Positions 54,654-63,261 of a stretch of 64,000 nt of DNA are shown here, one piece after another. Position numbers and translations under genes: made by a program. Under the pieces are notes generated by a model. It was not told the DNA's origin. It worked only from the letters and a program-made list of their open reading frames with translations, and ran no database searches. How positions within the stretch are numbered: position 1 is the first letter of the stretch; every line of letters starts with the position of its first letter. Location of the stretch: positions 1 through 64,000 of the forward strand of contig CAXGOB010000012.1 in assembly GCA_964011275.1 (NCBI GenBank), given 5' to 3'. This stretch comes from UBA7328 sp002471345 (GTDB lineage: Bacteria; Bacteroidota; Bacteroidia; Chitinophagales; Saprospiraceae).

Positions 54654-55853
54654 ATGAATAAACGAAGTTTTGAGACTTTATGTGTTAAAGCGGCAAAAGA
54701 TACTTCTACTACTAAACCACATAATCTTCCAATATACTCTACAGCCTCTTTTGTATTTGAAAATATAGAACAAGGTATTAATATATTCGACGGAACGGAA
54801 AAAGGACATCTATATGCGAGATATGGGAATCCTACTGTTGAAGCTGTTGCTAATAAAATCGCCTCTTTGGAGGGTTATGATTTAGACATTGACCCTTTTG
54901 GAATAATGACTTCATCAGGAATGGCGTCTGTTACTACATTGATAATGGGAATTCTCAAAAGTGGTGATGCTATTCTCACTCAAGGTAATCTCTATGGAGG
55001 CACCACTCAACTTGTAAAAGATGTATTCAGCAAATTCGGAATAACAACAATTTTTGTAAATCTTCGAGATCCAAATCAACTCAAAAAAGCCCTAGACAAT
55101 CATCCAGAGATTAAAGCAATCTACTTTGAGACTCCTTCTAATCCTGCCTTAGATTGTGTAGATATGGAAGTTCTTTCCTCATTTGCAAAATCACATAAGT
55201 TATACACCATCATTGACAATACTTTCAGTACACCGATGCTTCAACAGCCATTTAAGTATGGAATTGATTTTATAGTTCATAGCACCACGAAATATCTAAA
55301 TGGCCACGGCAACAGCATCTCAGGAATAGTACTTGGAAGGGACAAAAAGCACTATCCTCTGATTTGGGATGCTATGAAATATATAGGAGCAAATCTTAGC
55401 CCTTGGGAGGCATGGTTAGTTAATAATGGGCTTAAAACCCTAGCGCTTAGAATGAAAAAACATTCCGAAAATGCTATGGCATTAGCTAACATGCTTGTAA
55501 AGCATCCTCAAGTTGAAAAAGTAAATTATTTAGGTTTAAAAGGTCATCCAGATCATGAATTGGCAAAAAAACAAATGTCAGATTATGGAGGTATGCTCAC
55601 TTTTGAAGTAAAAGGTGGAATGGAAGCCGGAAAAAAGCTCATGAATTCAGTCACTATGGCCACGATGGCACCAACTTTAGGAGATGTAGACACATTGATT
55701 ATGCATCCTGCTTCAATGTCTCATCGCAGTGTACCAAAAGAGATGAGAATCGAAAATGGTATAAATGATGGAATGATAAGGGTCTCCGTAGGAATTGAAG
55801 GAACTGAAGATCTAATTGATGACTTCGAGAATGCACTCGATAGCTTACTCTAA
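54654..55853 (+). CDS. Cystathionine gamma-synthase/O-acylhomoserine sulfhydrylase-family PLP enzyme
   Basis: 399 residues. Cys/Met metabolism PLP fold: LYARYGNPTVEAVANKIASLEG near 50-72, TSSGMASVTTLIMG, IDNTFSTPMLQQPFKYG, and the PLP Lys213 in HSTTKYLNGHGN. C-terminal segments MHPASMSHRSVP and RVSVGIEGTEDLIDDF are conserved in this family. Sequence alone does not separate cystathionine gamma-synthase, O-acetylhomoserine sulfhydrylase and methionine gamma-lyase. It stands alone, 24 bp from the divergent barrel gene. Confidence 0.88.
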   Translation: MNKRSFETLCVKAAKDTSTTKPHNLPIYSTASFVFENIEQGINIFDGTEKGHLYARYGNPTVEAVANKIASLEGYDLDIDPFGIMTSSGMASVTTLIMGILKSGDAILTQGNLYGGTTQLVKDVFSKFGITTIFVNLRDPNQLKKALDNHPEIKAIYFETPSNPALDCVDMEVLSSFAKSHKLYTIIDNTFSTPMLQQPFKYGIDFIVHSTTKYLNGHGNSISGIVLGRDKKHYPLIWDAMKYIGANLSPWEAWLVNNGLKTLALRMKKHSENAMALANMLVKHPQVEKVNYLGLKGHPDHELAKKQMSDYGGMLTFEVKGGMEAGKKLMNSVTMATMAPTLGDVDTLIMHPASMSHRSVPKEMRIENGINDGMIRVSVGIEGTEDLIDDFENALDSLL

Positions 55854-55901
55854 ATTTCAAATGAAAAAAGATCGAAATTCTTTAATTTAAACAGAGAGTG
55901 A

Positions 55902-56588
55902 TTATAGACCGTAGTTAGGTGTCAATTCTCCAATATTATCCACATCGTAGAAATTATGAATAATATTAATCACCTCTTCAGGGTCATCAACAACAGGAAT
56001 AAGGTCCATGTCTTTAGCACTCACATTGCCATTATTTTCTAACATCTCATCTTGGATCCAAGATTTTATCCCATTCCAAAATGAAGAGCCCATAAGAACT
56101 ACTGGCACTTTTTTAATAGTACCAGTCTGAATAAGAGTCAATACCTCAAATAACTCATCTAATGTGCCAAATCCTCCAGGCATAGCCACAAAGGCCTGAG
56201 CATATTTCACAAACATCACTTTTCTTACGAAGAAATATCTGAAATTTAAATTTTTATCATTGTCGATATAAGGATTATGGGAAGCTTCAAATGGGAGCTC
56301 TATATTAAGTCCGACCGACACCCCATTGCTTTCTCTAGCACCTTTATTGGCAGCTTCCATTATACCGGGCCCTCCTCCTGATATTACTCCATATCCTTCT
56401 TCTGTTAGCCTTTTCGCCATTTGCACAGTAAGCTGGTAGAAATCATGATTCGGTTTGGTGCGAGCTGATCCGAATATGGAAACACAAGGACCAACATTAT
56501 TCATTTTTTCAAACCCTTCAACAAACTCTGAGATTACCTTGAACATCGTCCAAGAGTTTTCTGCATCTATATGTTGCCATTTTCTCAT
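55902..56588 (-). CDS. LOG family (TIGR00730) protein, lysine-decarboxylase-like fold
   Basis: 228 residues from the ATG at 56588. The frame is open to 56654 from a TTG, but that extension is not conserved-looking. The Rossmann-like core has CVSIFGSARTKPN, VISGGGPGIMEAANKGA and the signature AMPGGFGTLDELFEVLTL. Family members hydrolyse nucleoside 5'-monophosphates (cytokinin-activating LOG in plants, YgdH/PpnN in bacteria). The adjacent NtrC-like gene is on the same strand, upstream by 183 bp. Confidence 0.9.
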   Translation of the reverse strand: MRKWQHIDAENSWTMFKVISEFVEGFEKMNNVGPCVSIFGSARTKPNHDFYQLTVQMAKRLTEEGYGVISGGGPGIMEAANKGARESNGVSVGLNIELPFEASHNPYIDNDKNLNFRYFFVRKVMFVKYAQAFVAMPGGFGTLDELFEVLTLIQTGTIKKVPVVLMGSSFWNGIKSWIQDEMLENNGNVSAKDMDLIPVVDDPEEVINIIHNFYDVDNIGELTPNYGL

Positions 56589-56771
56589 GCTATTTTCTGT
56601 TTTATCTTTTACAAAAAACTGCCCCAGAATGAGAATGACCTCAAACCGGAGCAATTTGTTAGTTCTTCAATTATTGAGCATCAATTGAAGTACTAGATCT
56701 TAAGTTTATGACGTGACCATTATATGGTCTTATCTTCATTATGAAAGAGTACCTAGCCTTTTTATTCAGCT

Positions 56772-58049
56772 CTACACGTATATCTCTTTGTACTTAGAAT
56801 ACTCATCTCTTATATAATATTGCAATTGCTCTAAGCTGTCAAATTTGTCAAAAAGCTCCTGCATTTCCGTTTTCTCCTTTCCTTCACCTTTTACGAATAC
56901 TTTTACATGGTTCTTTGTGATTTCATCATCGGAAAGAATAACCAGCCTTTCCATCACATTTCTAAGTTCTCTGATGTTACCAGACCAAGGTAGCTTTTGT
57001 AATTCCTTGATTGCTGAGGGCTGAATACCTTTTTGTTGTATTCCATACTCTCTACAGATCACTTTATTAAAGTAATTGGCTAAAAGCGGAATGTCGTCTA
57101 ATCTTTCGTTGAGGCTTGGAACTTTTAAAATTATAACAGCTAATCTGTGATATAAATCTTCTCTAAATCGACCTTTAGATATCTCAGCTCTGAGATCTTT
57201 ATTGGTGGCAGCAACCACTCTTACGTCAACTTGAATTTCCTTGTCTCCACCTACTCTTACTATTCTACTTTCCTGTAAAGCCCTGAGCACTTTAGCCTGA
57301 GCAGAAAGGCTCATATCACCTATTTCATCAAGAAAAAGTGTGCCTTTATGAGCCAATTCAAATTTTCCTACTCGTTGTTTATGGGCTGAAGTAAATGAGC
57401 CTTTCTCATGTCCAAATAACTCACTCTCTATTAGTTCTGATGGAATTGCTGCACAATTCACCTCAATAAGCGCTTCTTTTCTTCTTGAGCTTTTTTCATG
57501 TACCCATCTTGCCACTAACTCTTTACCAGTGCCATTTTCTCCGTTTATTAGAATCCTTGCATCAGTTGGGCCGACTACATCAATCGTCTCCTTTATCTTC
57601 ACGATACCTTCAGATTCACCTACAATTTCTTGTGCTACGGATTTTTTATTAACTCTTTTCTGAAGTACTTTCTTTTCGGATATAAGAGTAGACTTGTCCA
57701 TCGCATTTCTGATGGTAATCAGCAGCCTGTTTAAATCTGGTGGTTTCTGAATGAAATCAAAAGCTCCTTTTTTTACTGCTTCTACTGCCGTGTCAATATT
57801 TCCATGTCCAGAAATCATGACAACTGGAAGTTCAGGTTTAGTCGCTTGGATTTTTTCCATGACTTCCATTCCATCCATCTTTGGCATCTTCACATCTAGT
57901 ATGACAACGTCAAACTGATTCTGCTTCAGTTTTACCATGCAATCTAGACCATCATTGGCCTCTATCACCTCATATTTTTCAAATTCTAAAATATCCTTGA
58001 GGGTTCGTCTGATACTTTTGTCATCATCTACTACTAGAATTCTCGCCAT
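56772..58049 (-). CDS. NtrC-like response regulator with altered GAFTGA loop and no Fis domain
   Basis: 425 residues. Receiver domain 1-120 (Asp52 in LDVKMPKMDG), then a sigma-54 activator AAA core: Walker A INGENGTGKE, Walker B GTLFLDEIGDMS, and GNIRELRNVMERL at the end. The sigma-54-contacting GAFTGA loop reads GSFTSA, and after residue 390 only a short acidic tail remains instead of a Fis-type helix-turn-helix. It may not act through sigma-54 in the usual way. The cognate kinase is not adjacent. Confidence 0.92.
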   Translation of the reverse strand: MARILVVDDDKSIRRTLKDILEFEKYEVIEANDGLDCMVKLKQNQFDVVILDVKMPKMDGMEVMEKIQATKPELPVVMISGHGNIDTAVEAVKKGAFDFIQKPPDLNRLLITIRNAMDKSTLISEKKVLQKRVNKKSVAQEIVGESEGIVKIKETIDVVGPTDARILINGENGTGKELVARWVHEKSSRRKEALIEVNCAAIPSELIESELFGHEKGSFTSAHKQRVGKFELAHKGTLFLDEIGDMSLSAQAKVLRALQESRIVRVGGDKEIQVDVRVVAATNKDLRAEISKGRFREDLYHRLAVIILKVPSLNERLDDIPLLANYFNKVICREYGIQQKGIQPSAIKELQKLPWSGNIRELRNVMERLVILSDDEITKNHVKVFVKGEGKEKTEMQELFDKFDSLEQLQYYIRDEYSKYKEIYV

Positions 58050-58188
58050 AGAGTTGCTTTTTCTTTATTACTACAATAATCATGCAAATATATTAAAGAA
58101 ATTAACAATATGTTAATACATAAGGAATTTTATTAATGTGTATTGATTAAGCTCGGATGAGATTTGAGTACATCTGCTTTACTAAATC

Positions 58189-59460
58189 CTAATTCACAAA
58201 GTGATCATAAATTAACTGATGAATCTTAGGTCTAACATTCATCTTATAAATATTGCGATGAGACCTTGAAGGATATACTCTATTACTCAGAAAAACATAA
58301 ACAAGATTATATTCAGGATCAGCCCAGACCAAAGTACCAGTAAATCCAGAATGTCCGAAACTATCTTTACTGGCATCTTTAGATACAGAACTTAAAACTT
58401 CATCAAACTCTATCAGAGGTTTATCAAATCCCAGGCCCCTCCTATTTTCCGATTCACAAAACTGGCATTCTGTGAATTCCTGAATAGCTGAGGAATCAAT
58501 AAATCTACCTCCATTATATAATCCATTGTCAAGATAAACTTGAAACAACCTAGCTAAGCTTTTCGCATTACCAAATAATCCAGCATTACATGATACTCCG
58601 CCCCACATCGCTGCTGCTTCGTCATGTACAGTACCGTGAACTAGTTGATTTCTAAAATTAGTATCAATTTCAGATGGAACAATCTCGTTTAGAGGGTAAG
58701 AACTTTTAGGAAGATACATTAGGCCATCATTTATTTCTAATGGGTTGTATAATTCTGTATTAAGCACCTCTAAAAATGGCCTTCCTTTTACTTTTTCAAT
58801 GAGCTTTGGCAGTAATTGAAAAAACAAGCCAGAATATTTATACTCTTTCTCTCCAATTTTAGTCTTTTTTATCCTTCTCTCCATCTTCTTTTGATAGCGC
58901 TTATGCATAAAAAGAGAATCTGTTATACCTATTGGAAATAGTCTATTCTTTTTGTTCTTAAATGTTCTTTTCTTCCACTGATCATCTTCATTTTTCAAAT
59001 CTGAATAATACACGATATATGGTAACAGACCGGCTTGGTGTGCCAATATTTCTCGTATGGTGATTTTATTCTTGTTTGATGTATTAAACGCTCTGATATA
59101 TTCAGAGGCGGGTTTATCTAAATCCACTTTTCCTTTAGCGACTAGATTCATTAGAAGTGGAAGTCCTGTTGTCACTTTGGTTATAGATGCTAAATCATAA
59201 AGATGATTGAGTTCAACAGTTATATTTTCTTCATAAGTATGGTGCCCATATGCTTTTTCAAATACTATCTCACCATCTTTAACTACTAATATTTGAGCAC
59301 CCGGAAAGGCAGCAGAATCTATTGCGTCATAAATGATCGAATCAACTTGTAGTTCGAATATTTCTTGCGTATATGTAGTCTTGCTTAGAAAAAAAAGCAA
59401 AATGAATAAAAGTCTAGGCGACAGACTAATTGATCCAAATGGAATAGAAAAAATTTTCAT
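58189..59460 (-). CDS. Secreted class C beta-lactamase-like serine hydrolase
   Basis: 423 residues with an N-terminal signal (LSPRLLFILLFFLSKTTYTQ). The catalytic SxxK motif is SITK in YDLASITKVTTGLPLL (about 97), the second motif YKYSG stands where YxN is expected, and SFGHSGFTGTLVWADPEY is the HxG-type third motif. It resembles periplasmic serine hydrolases of Bacteroidota involved in cell-wall peptide turnover, but the substrate is unknown. It is separated from the LysM gene upstream by a terminator. Confidence 0.88.
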   Translation of the reverse strand: MKIFSIPFGSISLSPRLLFILLFFLSKTTYTQEIFELQVDSIIYDAIDSAAFPGAQILVVKDGEIVFEKAYGHHTYEENITVELNHLYDLASITKVTTGLPLLMNLVAKGKVDLDKPASEYIRAFNTSNKNKITIREILAHQAGLLPYIVYYSDLKNEDDQWKKRTFKNKKNRLFPIGITDSLFMHKRYQKKMERRIKKTKIGEKEYKYSGLFFQLLPKLIEKVKGRPFLEVLNTELYNPLEINDGLMYLPKSSYPLNEIVPSEIDTNFRNQLVHGTVHDEAAAMWGGVSCNAGLFGNAKSLARLFQVYLDNGLYNGGRFIDSSAIQEFTECQFCESENRRGLGFDKPLIEFDEVLSSVSKDASKDSFGHSGFTGTLVWADPEYNLVYVFLSNRVYPSRSHRNIYKMNVRPKIHQLIYDHFVN

Positions 59461-59540
59461 ACCAAAATGTTCTTCAGCTTCACTTTGACAAGATACGCAC
59501 TACAGAACCTTTTTCAATGTTTATCTATAAAACCCAAAAT

Positions 59541-59576
59541 AAAAAAGGTGAACGACAGCAATCATTCACCTTTTTT
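59541..59576. terminator. Bidirectional terminator between the LysM and serine hydrolase genes
   Basis: AAAAAAGGTGAA at 59541-59552 pairs with TTCACCTTTTTT at 59565-59576 (12 bp, 12-base loop). The A and T runs make it work on either strand. It ends the minus-strand LysM transcript 22 bp after its stop codon. Confidence 0.9.
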
Positions 59577-59597
59577 CATATCCGAAATACAAAAAAA

Positions 59598-60044
59598 TTA
59601 TAGCGCAGGAATTCTTAAGATTTGTCCAGGATAAATCTCATCTGGATCTTTTAACATTGGCTTATTTGCCTCGAATATAACTGGATATTTCATTGGATCT
59701 CCATATACCTCCTTAGCTATTTTAGAAAGATAATCACCCTTCTTTACTTCATAAAAAGTGGACTCAGGCTCTGGGTTTCTTACTTCAATATTATCTGCTA
59801 CAGCTCCTACTCCTTCTACATTACCAAGAGCCAATATCACTTTTTCTCTATCCGCATTGTTATCAGTAGAACCTTCTACTATTACTTGCTGAGCTAAATC
59901 TATTCTTAAGTTATCTACGGGTATACCTAATTGTGTCACAGCACCTTTAAGAGCTGTAATTCTTGCTTCTTCTTCAGTTGGTTCAGCTTCTTTTTTACCG
60001 AAAACCTTTTTTCCTGCATTTTTAATAAAGGAGAATAATCCCAT
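59598..60044 (-). CDS. BON-LysM domain protein (Kbp/YgaU-like)
   Basis: 148 residues, no signal peptide. A BON domain at about 22-92 (VDNLRIDLAQQVIVEGSTD, GVGAVADNIEV) is followed by one LysM at about 96-147 (YEVKKGDYLSKIAKEVYG ... IYPGQILRIP). The architecture is that of E. coli Kbp (YgaU), a cytosolic potassium-binding protein. Binding of K+ here is inference from the family. The N-terminus is basic (FIKNAGKKVFGKKE). A strong terminator follows it. Confidence 0.92.
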   Translation of the reverse strand: MGLFSFIKNAGKKVFGKKEAEPTEEEARITALKGAVTQLGIPVDNLRIDLAQQVIVEGSTDNNADREKVILALGNVEGVGAVADNIEVRNPEPESTFYEVKKGDYLSKIAKEVYGDPMKYPVIFEANKPMLKDPDEIYPGQILRIPAL

Positions 60045-60214
60045 GTCTTACGTTTAATTTTGTGTGATAAAATAGCGAATGTATAAATGAATCTTCCTAC
60101 TAAGAAAAAAATAATTCAAAAAATAAGCATCAATGAATTGTTTTTCCCACTCTAAAGGATACATTTAATTGGCCTTCATTTTTTAGAACTCTAAGAAGGT
60201 GTAAATAATTCCAT

Positions 60215-61330
60215 ATGTCAAGAAATTTCATTAAAAAAATTGATATTATCCCTCTTCAAATCGAATTAACTGAGCCATTTGTAATCTCAAAAGGACCGCT
60301 CACATTCGCAACTATAACGGTTATCAAAATCTATACTAATGAAGGTTATGGTATTGGCGAATGTTGTCCTTATCGTACCATACATGGCGAAACTCATGAA
60401 GGAACTATTGCAGCAGGAAAAAAAATTGCCAATGAAATAATGGGTATGGACGCCAGAGAGATTCATAAAATTGTGCATGTAATGAATCGTACTCTAGCAG
60501 GAAACGCATCCATCAAAGGAGCTTTTGATATGGCCCTATATGATCTAAATGCTAAATTAGTCGACCTTCCACTTTATAGATTCCTCAATGGAGATGCAGA
60601 TAAGGTGATGTATACAGATATGACTGTCAGTCTATTAGAAAAAGACAAGATGGTAGAAAAGGCATTGAAATTTCAAAAAGATGGATTTCCAGTACTAAAA
60701 GTAAAACTGGGTAAAAGGCCTTCACAAGCAGATGTAGAAAGAATGCAGGCTATCAGATCGGCAATAGGTGATGACTTGCCTCTGAGAATTGATGCAAATC
60801 AAGGGTGGAATTATATTGAATCGATAAGAGCCCTAAGTGCAATGGCAGATTTGGGAATAGAACATTGTGAGGCACCAATACCCGCCGCAAATTTCATAGA
60901 CCTTCAAAAACTAAGAATAGAAAGCCCAATTAGCATTATGGGGGATGAATCCGTATTTGTTCATCAAGATGCGTATAGAATGCTGGCTGCAGAGTGTATA
61001 GATCTTATAAATATCAAATTAGGTAAGTCAGGAGGTATATGCAATGCTATGAAAATTGCAAGTATTGCAGAGGCCGCTGGAGTATATTGCCAAGTAGGTT
61101 CCTTTTCAGAATCACGACTGGGAATTACAGCTTTGGCTCATTTTAGCATGGTATGGGACAACATTATATATTTTGACATGGACAGTCCATTGATGCATTC
61201 CTTTGACCCTATTAAAGGAGGTATGATCTATCATGACGATTGGAGAGTGACAGTAACTGATGAACCTGGAATTGGTGCAGACTATGATTCAGATTTTCTA
61301 AAAGGATTTAAAACTGAAGAAATCACCTAA
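60215..61330 (+). CDS. Enolase-superfamily enzyme (mandelate racemase/muconate lactonizing subgroup)
   Basis: 371 residues. An N-terminal capping domain (1-125) precedes a TIM barrel with KVKLG (KxK catalytic lysines, about 163-165), RIDANQGW (metal Asp about 193), a Glu in EHCEAPIP, GDESVF (metal Asp about 242), and a second-side Lys in NIKLGKSGG. That set fits dipeptide epimerases and N-acylamino acid racemases. It lies 36 bp upstream of argB on the same strand, so it is probably co-transcribed with the arginine genes, an unusual partner. The substrate is not proven. Confidence 0.88.
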   Translation: MSRNFIKKIDIIPLQIELTEPFVISKGPLTFATITVIKIYTNEGYGIGECCPYRTIHGETHEGTIAAGKKIANEIMGMDAREIHKIVHVMNRTLAGNASIKGAFDMALYDLNAKLVDLPLYRFLNGDADKVMYTDMTVSLLEKDKMVEKALKFQKDGFPVLKVKLGKRPSQADVERMQAIRSAIGDDLPLRIDANQGWNYIESIRALSAMADLGIEHCEAPIPAANFIDLQKLRIESPISIMGDESVFVHQDAYRMLAAECIDLINIKLGKSGGICNAMKIASIAEAAGVYCQVGSFSESRLGITALAHFSMVWDNIIYFDMDSPLMHSFDPIKGGMIYHDDWRVTVTDEPGIGADYDSDFLKGFKTEEIT

Positions 61331-61366
61331 GTCATACAACCTAAGAATTAAGAAAAACAAACAAAG

Positions 61367-62143
61367 TTGAAGAATCAACTAACGGTATATAAAATCGGAG
61401 GAAAAATTATTGACAATCCAACTCACATGAAAGCTTTTCTCTTTGGGATAAAGCAATCAAAAGGGCATAAAATAATCGTACATGGAGGAGGTAATACTGC
61501 CTCTAAAGTGATGAATCAAATAGGCCTTAAACCAAAAATGATAGATGGCCGAAGAATTACAGATGCTGCTGCTTTAGAGATAGTAACCATGGTGTATGGT
61601 GGACTTATTAATAAGAGACTAGTAGCTCAACTTCAATCTATCGGTGTAAATGCCATTGGCCTTTCTGGAGCGGATGGGGATATCATAAGAGCTCATAAAC
61701 GAGAAGTAAGGGAGATAGATTATGGATGGGTTGGAGATATAGATGAAGTCAATGGCAAAGCATTAAGTGCCATATGTAAAAATGAAAATGTACCAGTAAT
61801 ATGCCCCTTGACTCATGATGGAAATGGCCACATGCTTAATACTAATGCAGATACAATTGCATCTCAGGTAGCTATTGCACTTGCCCAAGAATTCGACATA
61901 GAATTAGTCTTTTGTTTTGAGCTTAAAGGTGTTTTATCAAATTATGATGATAAACAATCAGTTATACCTGAAATTTCCAGGAAGGATGCTGCACAAATGC
62001 ACAATAAAGGAATAATAAATGATGGAATGATACCTAAACTCAAAAATGGATTTGACGCATTGGAGGGTGGAGTGAGAAATGTTTTCATAAAGCATGTCGA
62101 GGATATAAATGACATAAATGCAGGTACAACTCTAGACCTATGA
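61367..62143 (+). CDS. argB: N-acetylglutamate (or N-succinylglutamate) kinase
   Basis: 258 residues with a TTG start (MKNQLTVYKIGGKIIDN). Features of the amino-acid kinase family: the Gly-rich KIIVHGGGNTASKVM loop near residue 40, GRRITDAAALEIVTMV, NTNADTIASQVAIAL, and MIPKLKNGFDALEGGVRNVFI at the C-terminus. It phosphorylates N-acylglutamate in the second step of arginine synthesis. Known: several Bacteroidota use N-succinyl intermediates (succinylornithine carbamoyltransferase), so the natural acyl group may be succinyl. Its stop overlaps the next start by four bases. Confidence 0.93.
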   Translation: MKNQLTVYKIGGKIIDNPTHMKAFLFGIKQSKGHKIIVHGGGNTASKVMNQIGLKPKMIDGRRITDAAALEIVTMVYGGLINKRLVAQLQSIGVNAIGLSGADGDIIRAHKREVREIDYGWVGDIDEVNGKALSAICKNENVPVICPLTHDGNGHMLNTNADTIASQVAIALAQEFDIELVFCFELKGVLSNYDDKQSVIPEISRKDAAQMHNKGIINDGMIPKLKNGFDALEGGVRNVFIKHVEDINDINAGTTLDL

Positions 62144-63198
62144 ATGAACGAACTGAAGATGCTCTACAGTTGTTAACTGATTTGATTAGAATTCCTTCTT
62201 TTTCAAAAGAAGAAGATAAAACAGCTCAAATTATAGGCACTTTTCTTGAAAAAAAGGGAGTAAAATTTGAAAGATCAAACAACAATTTGATTTCTCGAAA
62301 CAAATTTTTTGATGAATCTAAATATACTGTTGTTCTGAATAGTCATCATGATACAGTTAAAGTGGTAGATGGATGGACTAGGGATCCTTTCGGGGCAGAA
62401 GTTGAAAATGAAAAGTTATTTGGATTAGGAAGTAATGATGCCGGTGGATGCTTAGTTTCATTGATCGCCACGTATATTTTCTTCTATGATAAGCCACTTG
62501 ACTACAATCTGATTCTCATAGCTTCAGCAGAAGAAGAAAATTTTGGCCATAACGGAGTCTCCTCAGTTTTATCAAAATTAGATATTGAACCTGACCTTGG
62601 AATCATTGGAGAGCCCACACAAATGCAAATGGCTGTAGCAGAGAAAGGACTAATAGTCATAGACGGATTAGCTAAAGGAGAATCAGGTCATGTGGCCTAC
62701 CAAAAAGGTGAAAATGCTATTTATAAGGCCATGGATGATATTAAATGGATCAGTAATTACCAGTTTCCAAAAGTGTCAGAAACACTTGGGAAAGTAATGA
62801 TGTCTGCGACACAAGTTGAAGGTGGTATACAGCACAACGTAATTCCAGATTCATGTAAATTTGTAGTGGATGTACGGGTGAATGATTGTTATCGTCTCAA
62901 AGAAGTTGCTGACATCATATCTATAAATTGCAGCTCTGAAATGACGCCTAGATCTCTAAAATGGCACCCTTCTAGAATTGACATCAATCATCCGTTGGTA
63001 AAAAAAGGAAAATCTCTAGACCTTGATTATTATGGATCGTCTACAATGTCTGATCAAGTTCATTTCAAGTGTCCTACTTTGAAAATAGGACCTGGAGATT
63101 CATTGAGGTCCCATACAGCGGATGAGTATATTTTAAAAGGTGAGGTAGAACAAGGAATATCAACATATATTTCATTATTAGAAGGATTATCTTTGTGA
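62140..63198 (+). CDS. argE: M20-family deacylase of arginine synthesis (ArgE-like)
   Basis: 352 residues. M20 metallopeptidase fold with the first zinc ligand in VLNSHHDTVKVV (His about 67, Asp about 69), the catalytic Glu region IASAEEENFG, and EPTQMQMAVAEKG. The lid domain (175-270) and the C-terminal His in LRSHTADEYI complete the set. It should remove the acyl group from acylornithine or acylcitrulline; the Bacteroidota path makes acylcitrulline likely. It starts at ATG 62140, overlapping argB by ATGA (translational coupling). dapE activity is an alternative. Confidence 0.88.
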   Translation: MNERTEDALQLLTDLIRIPSFSKEEDKTAQIIGTFLEKKGVKFERSNNNLISRNKFFDESKYTVVLNSHHDTVKVVDGWTRDPFGAEVENEKLFGLGSNDAGGCLVSLIATYIFFYDKPLDYNLILIASAEEENFGHNGVSSVLSKLDIEPDLGIIGEPTQMQMAVAEKGLIVIDGLAKGESGHVAYQKGENAIYKAMDDIKWISNYQFPKVSETLGKVMMSATQVEGGIQHNVIPDSCKFVVDVRVNDCYRLKEVADIISINCSSEMTPRSLKWHPSRIDINHPLVKKGKSLDLDYYGSSTMSDQVHFKCPTLKIGPGDSLRSHTADEYILKGEVEQGISTYISLLEGLSL

Positions 63199-63261
63199 TT
63201 ATCTCTCAACATTCTGATACTGATACTTCATCAGCTTTCATAAAATCAATTCAAATCATCA

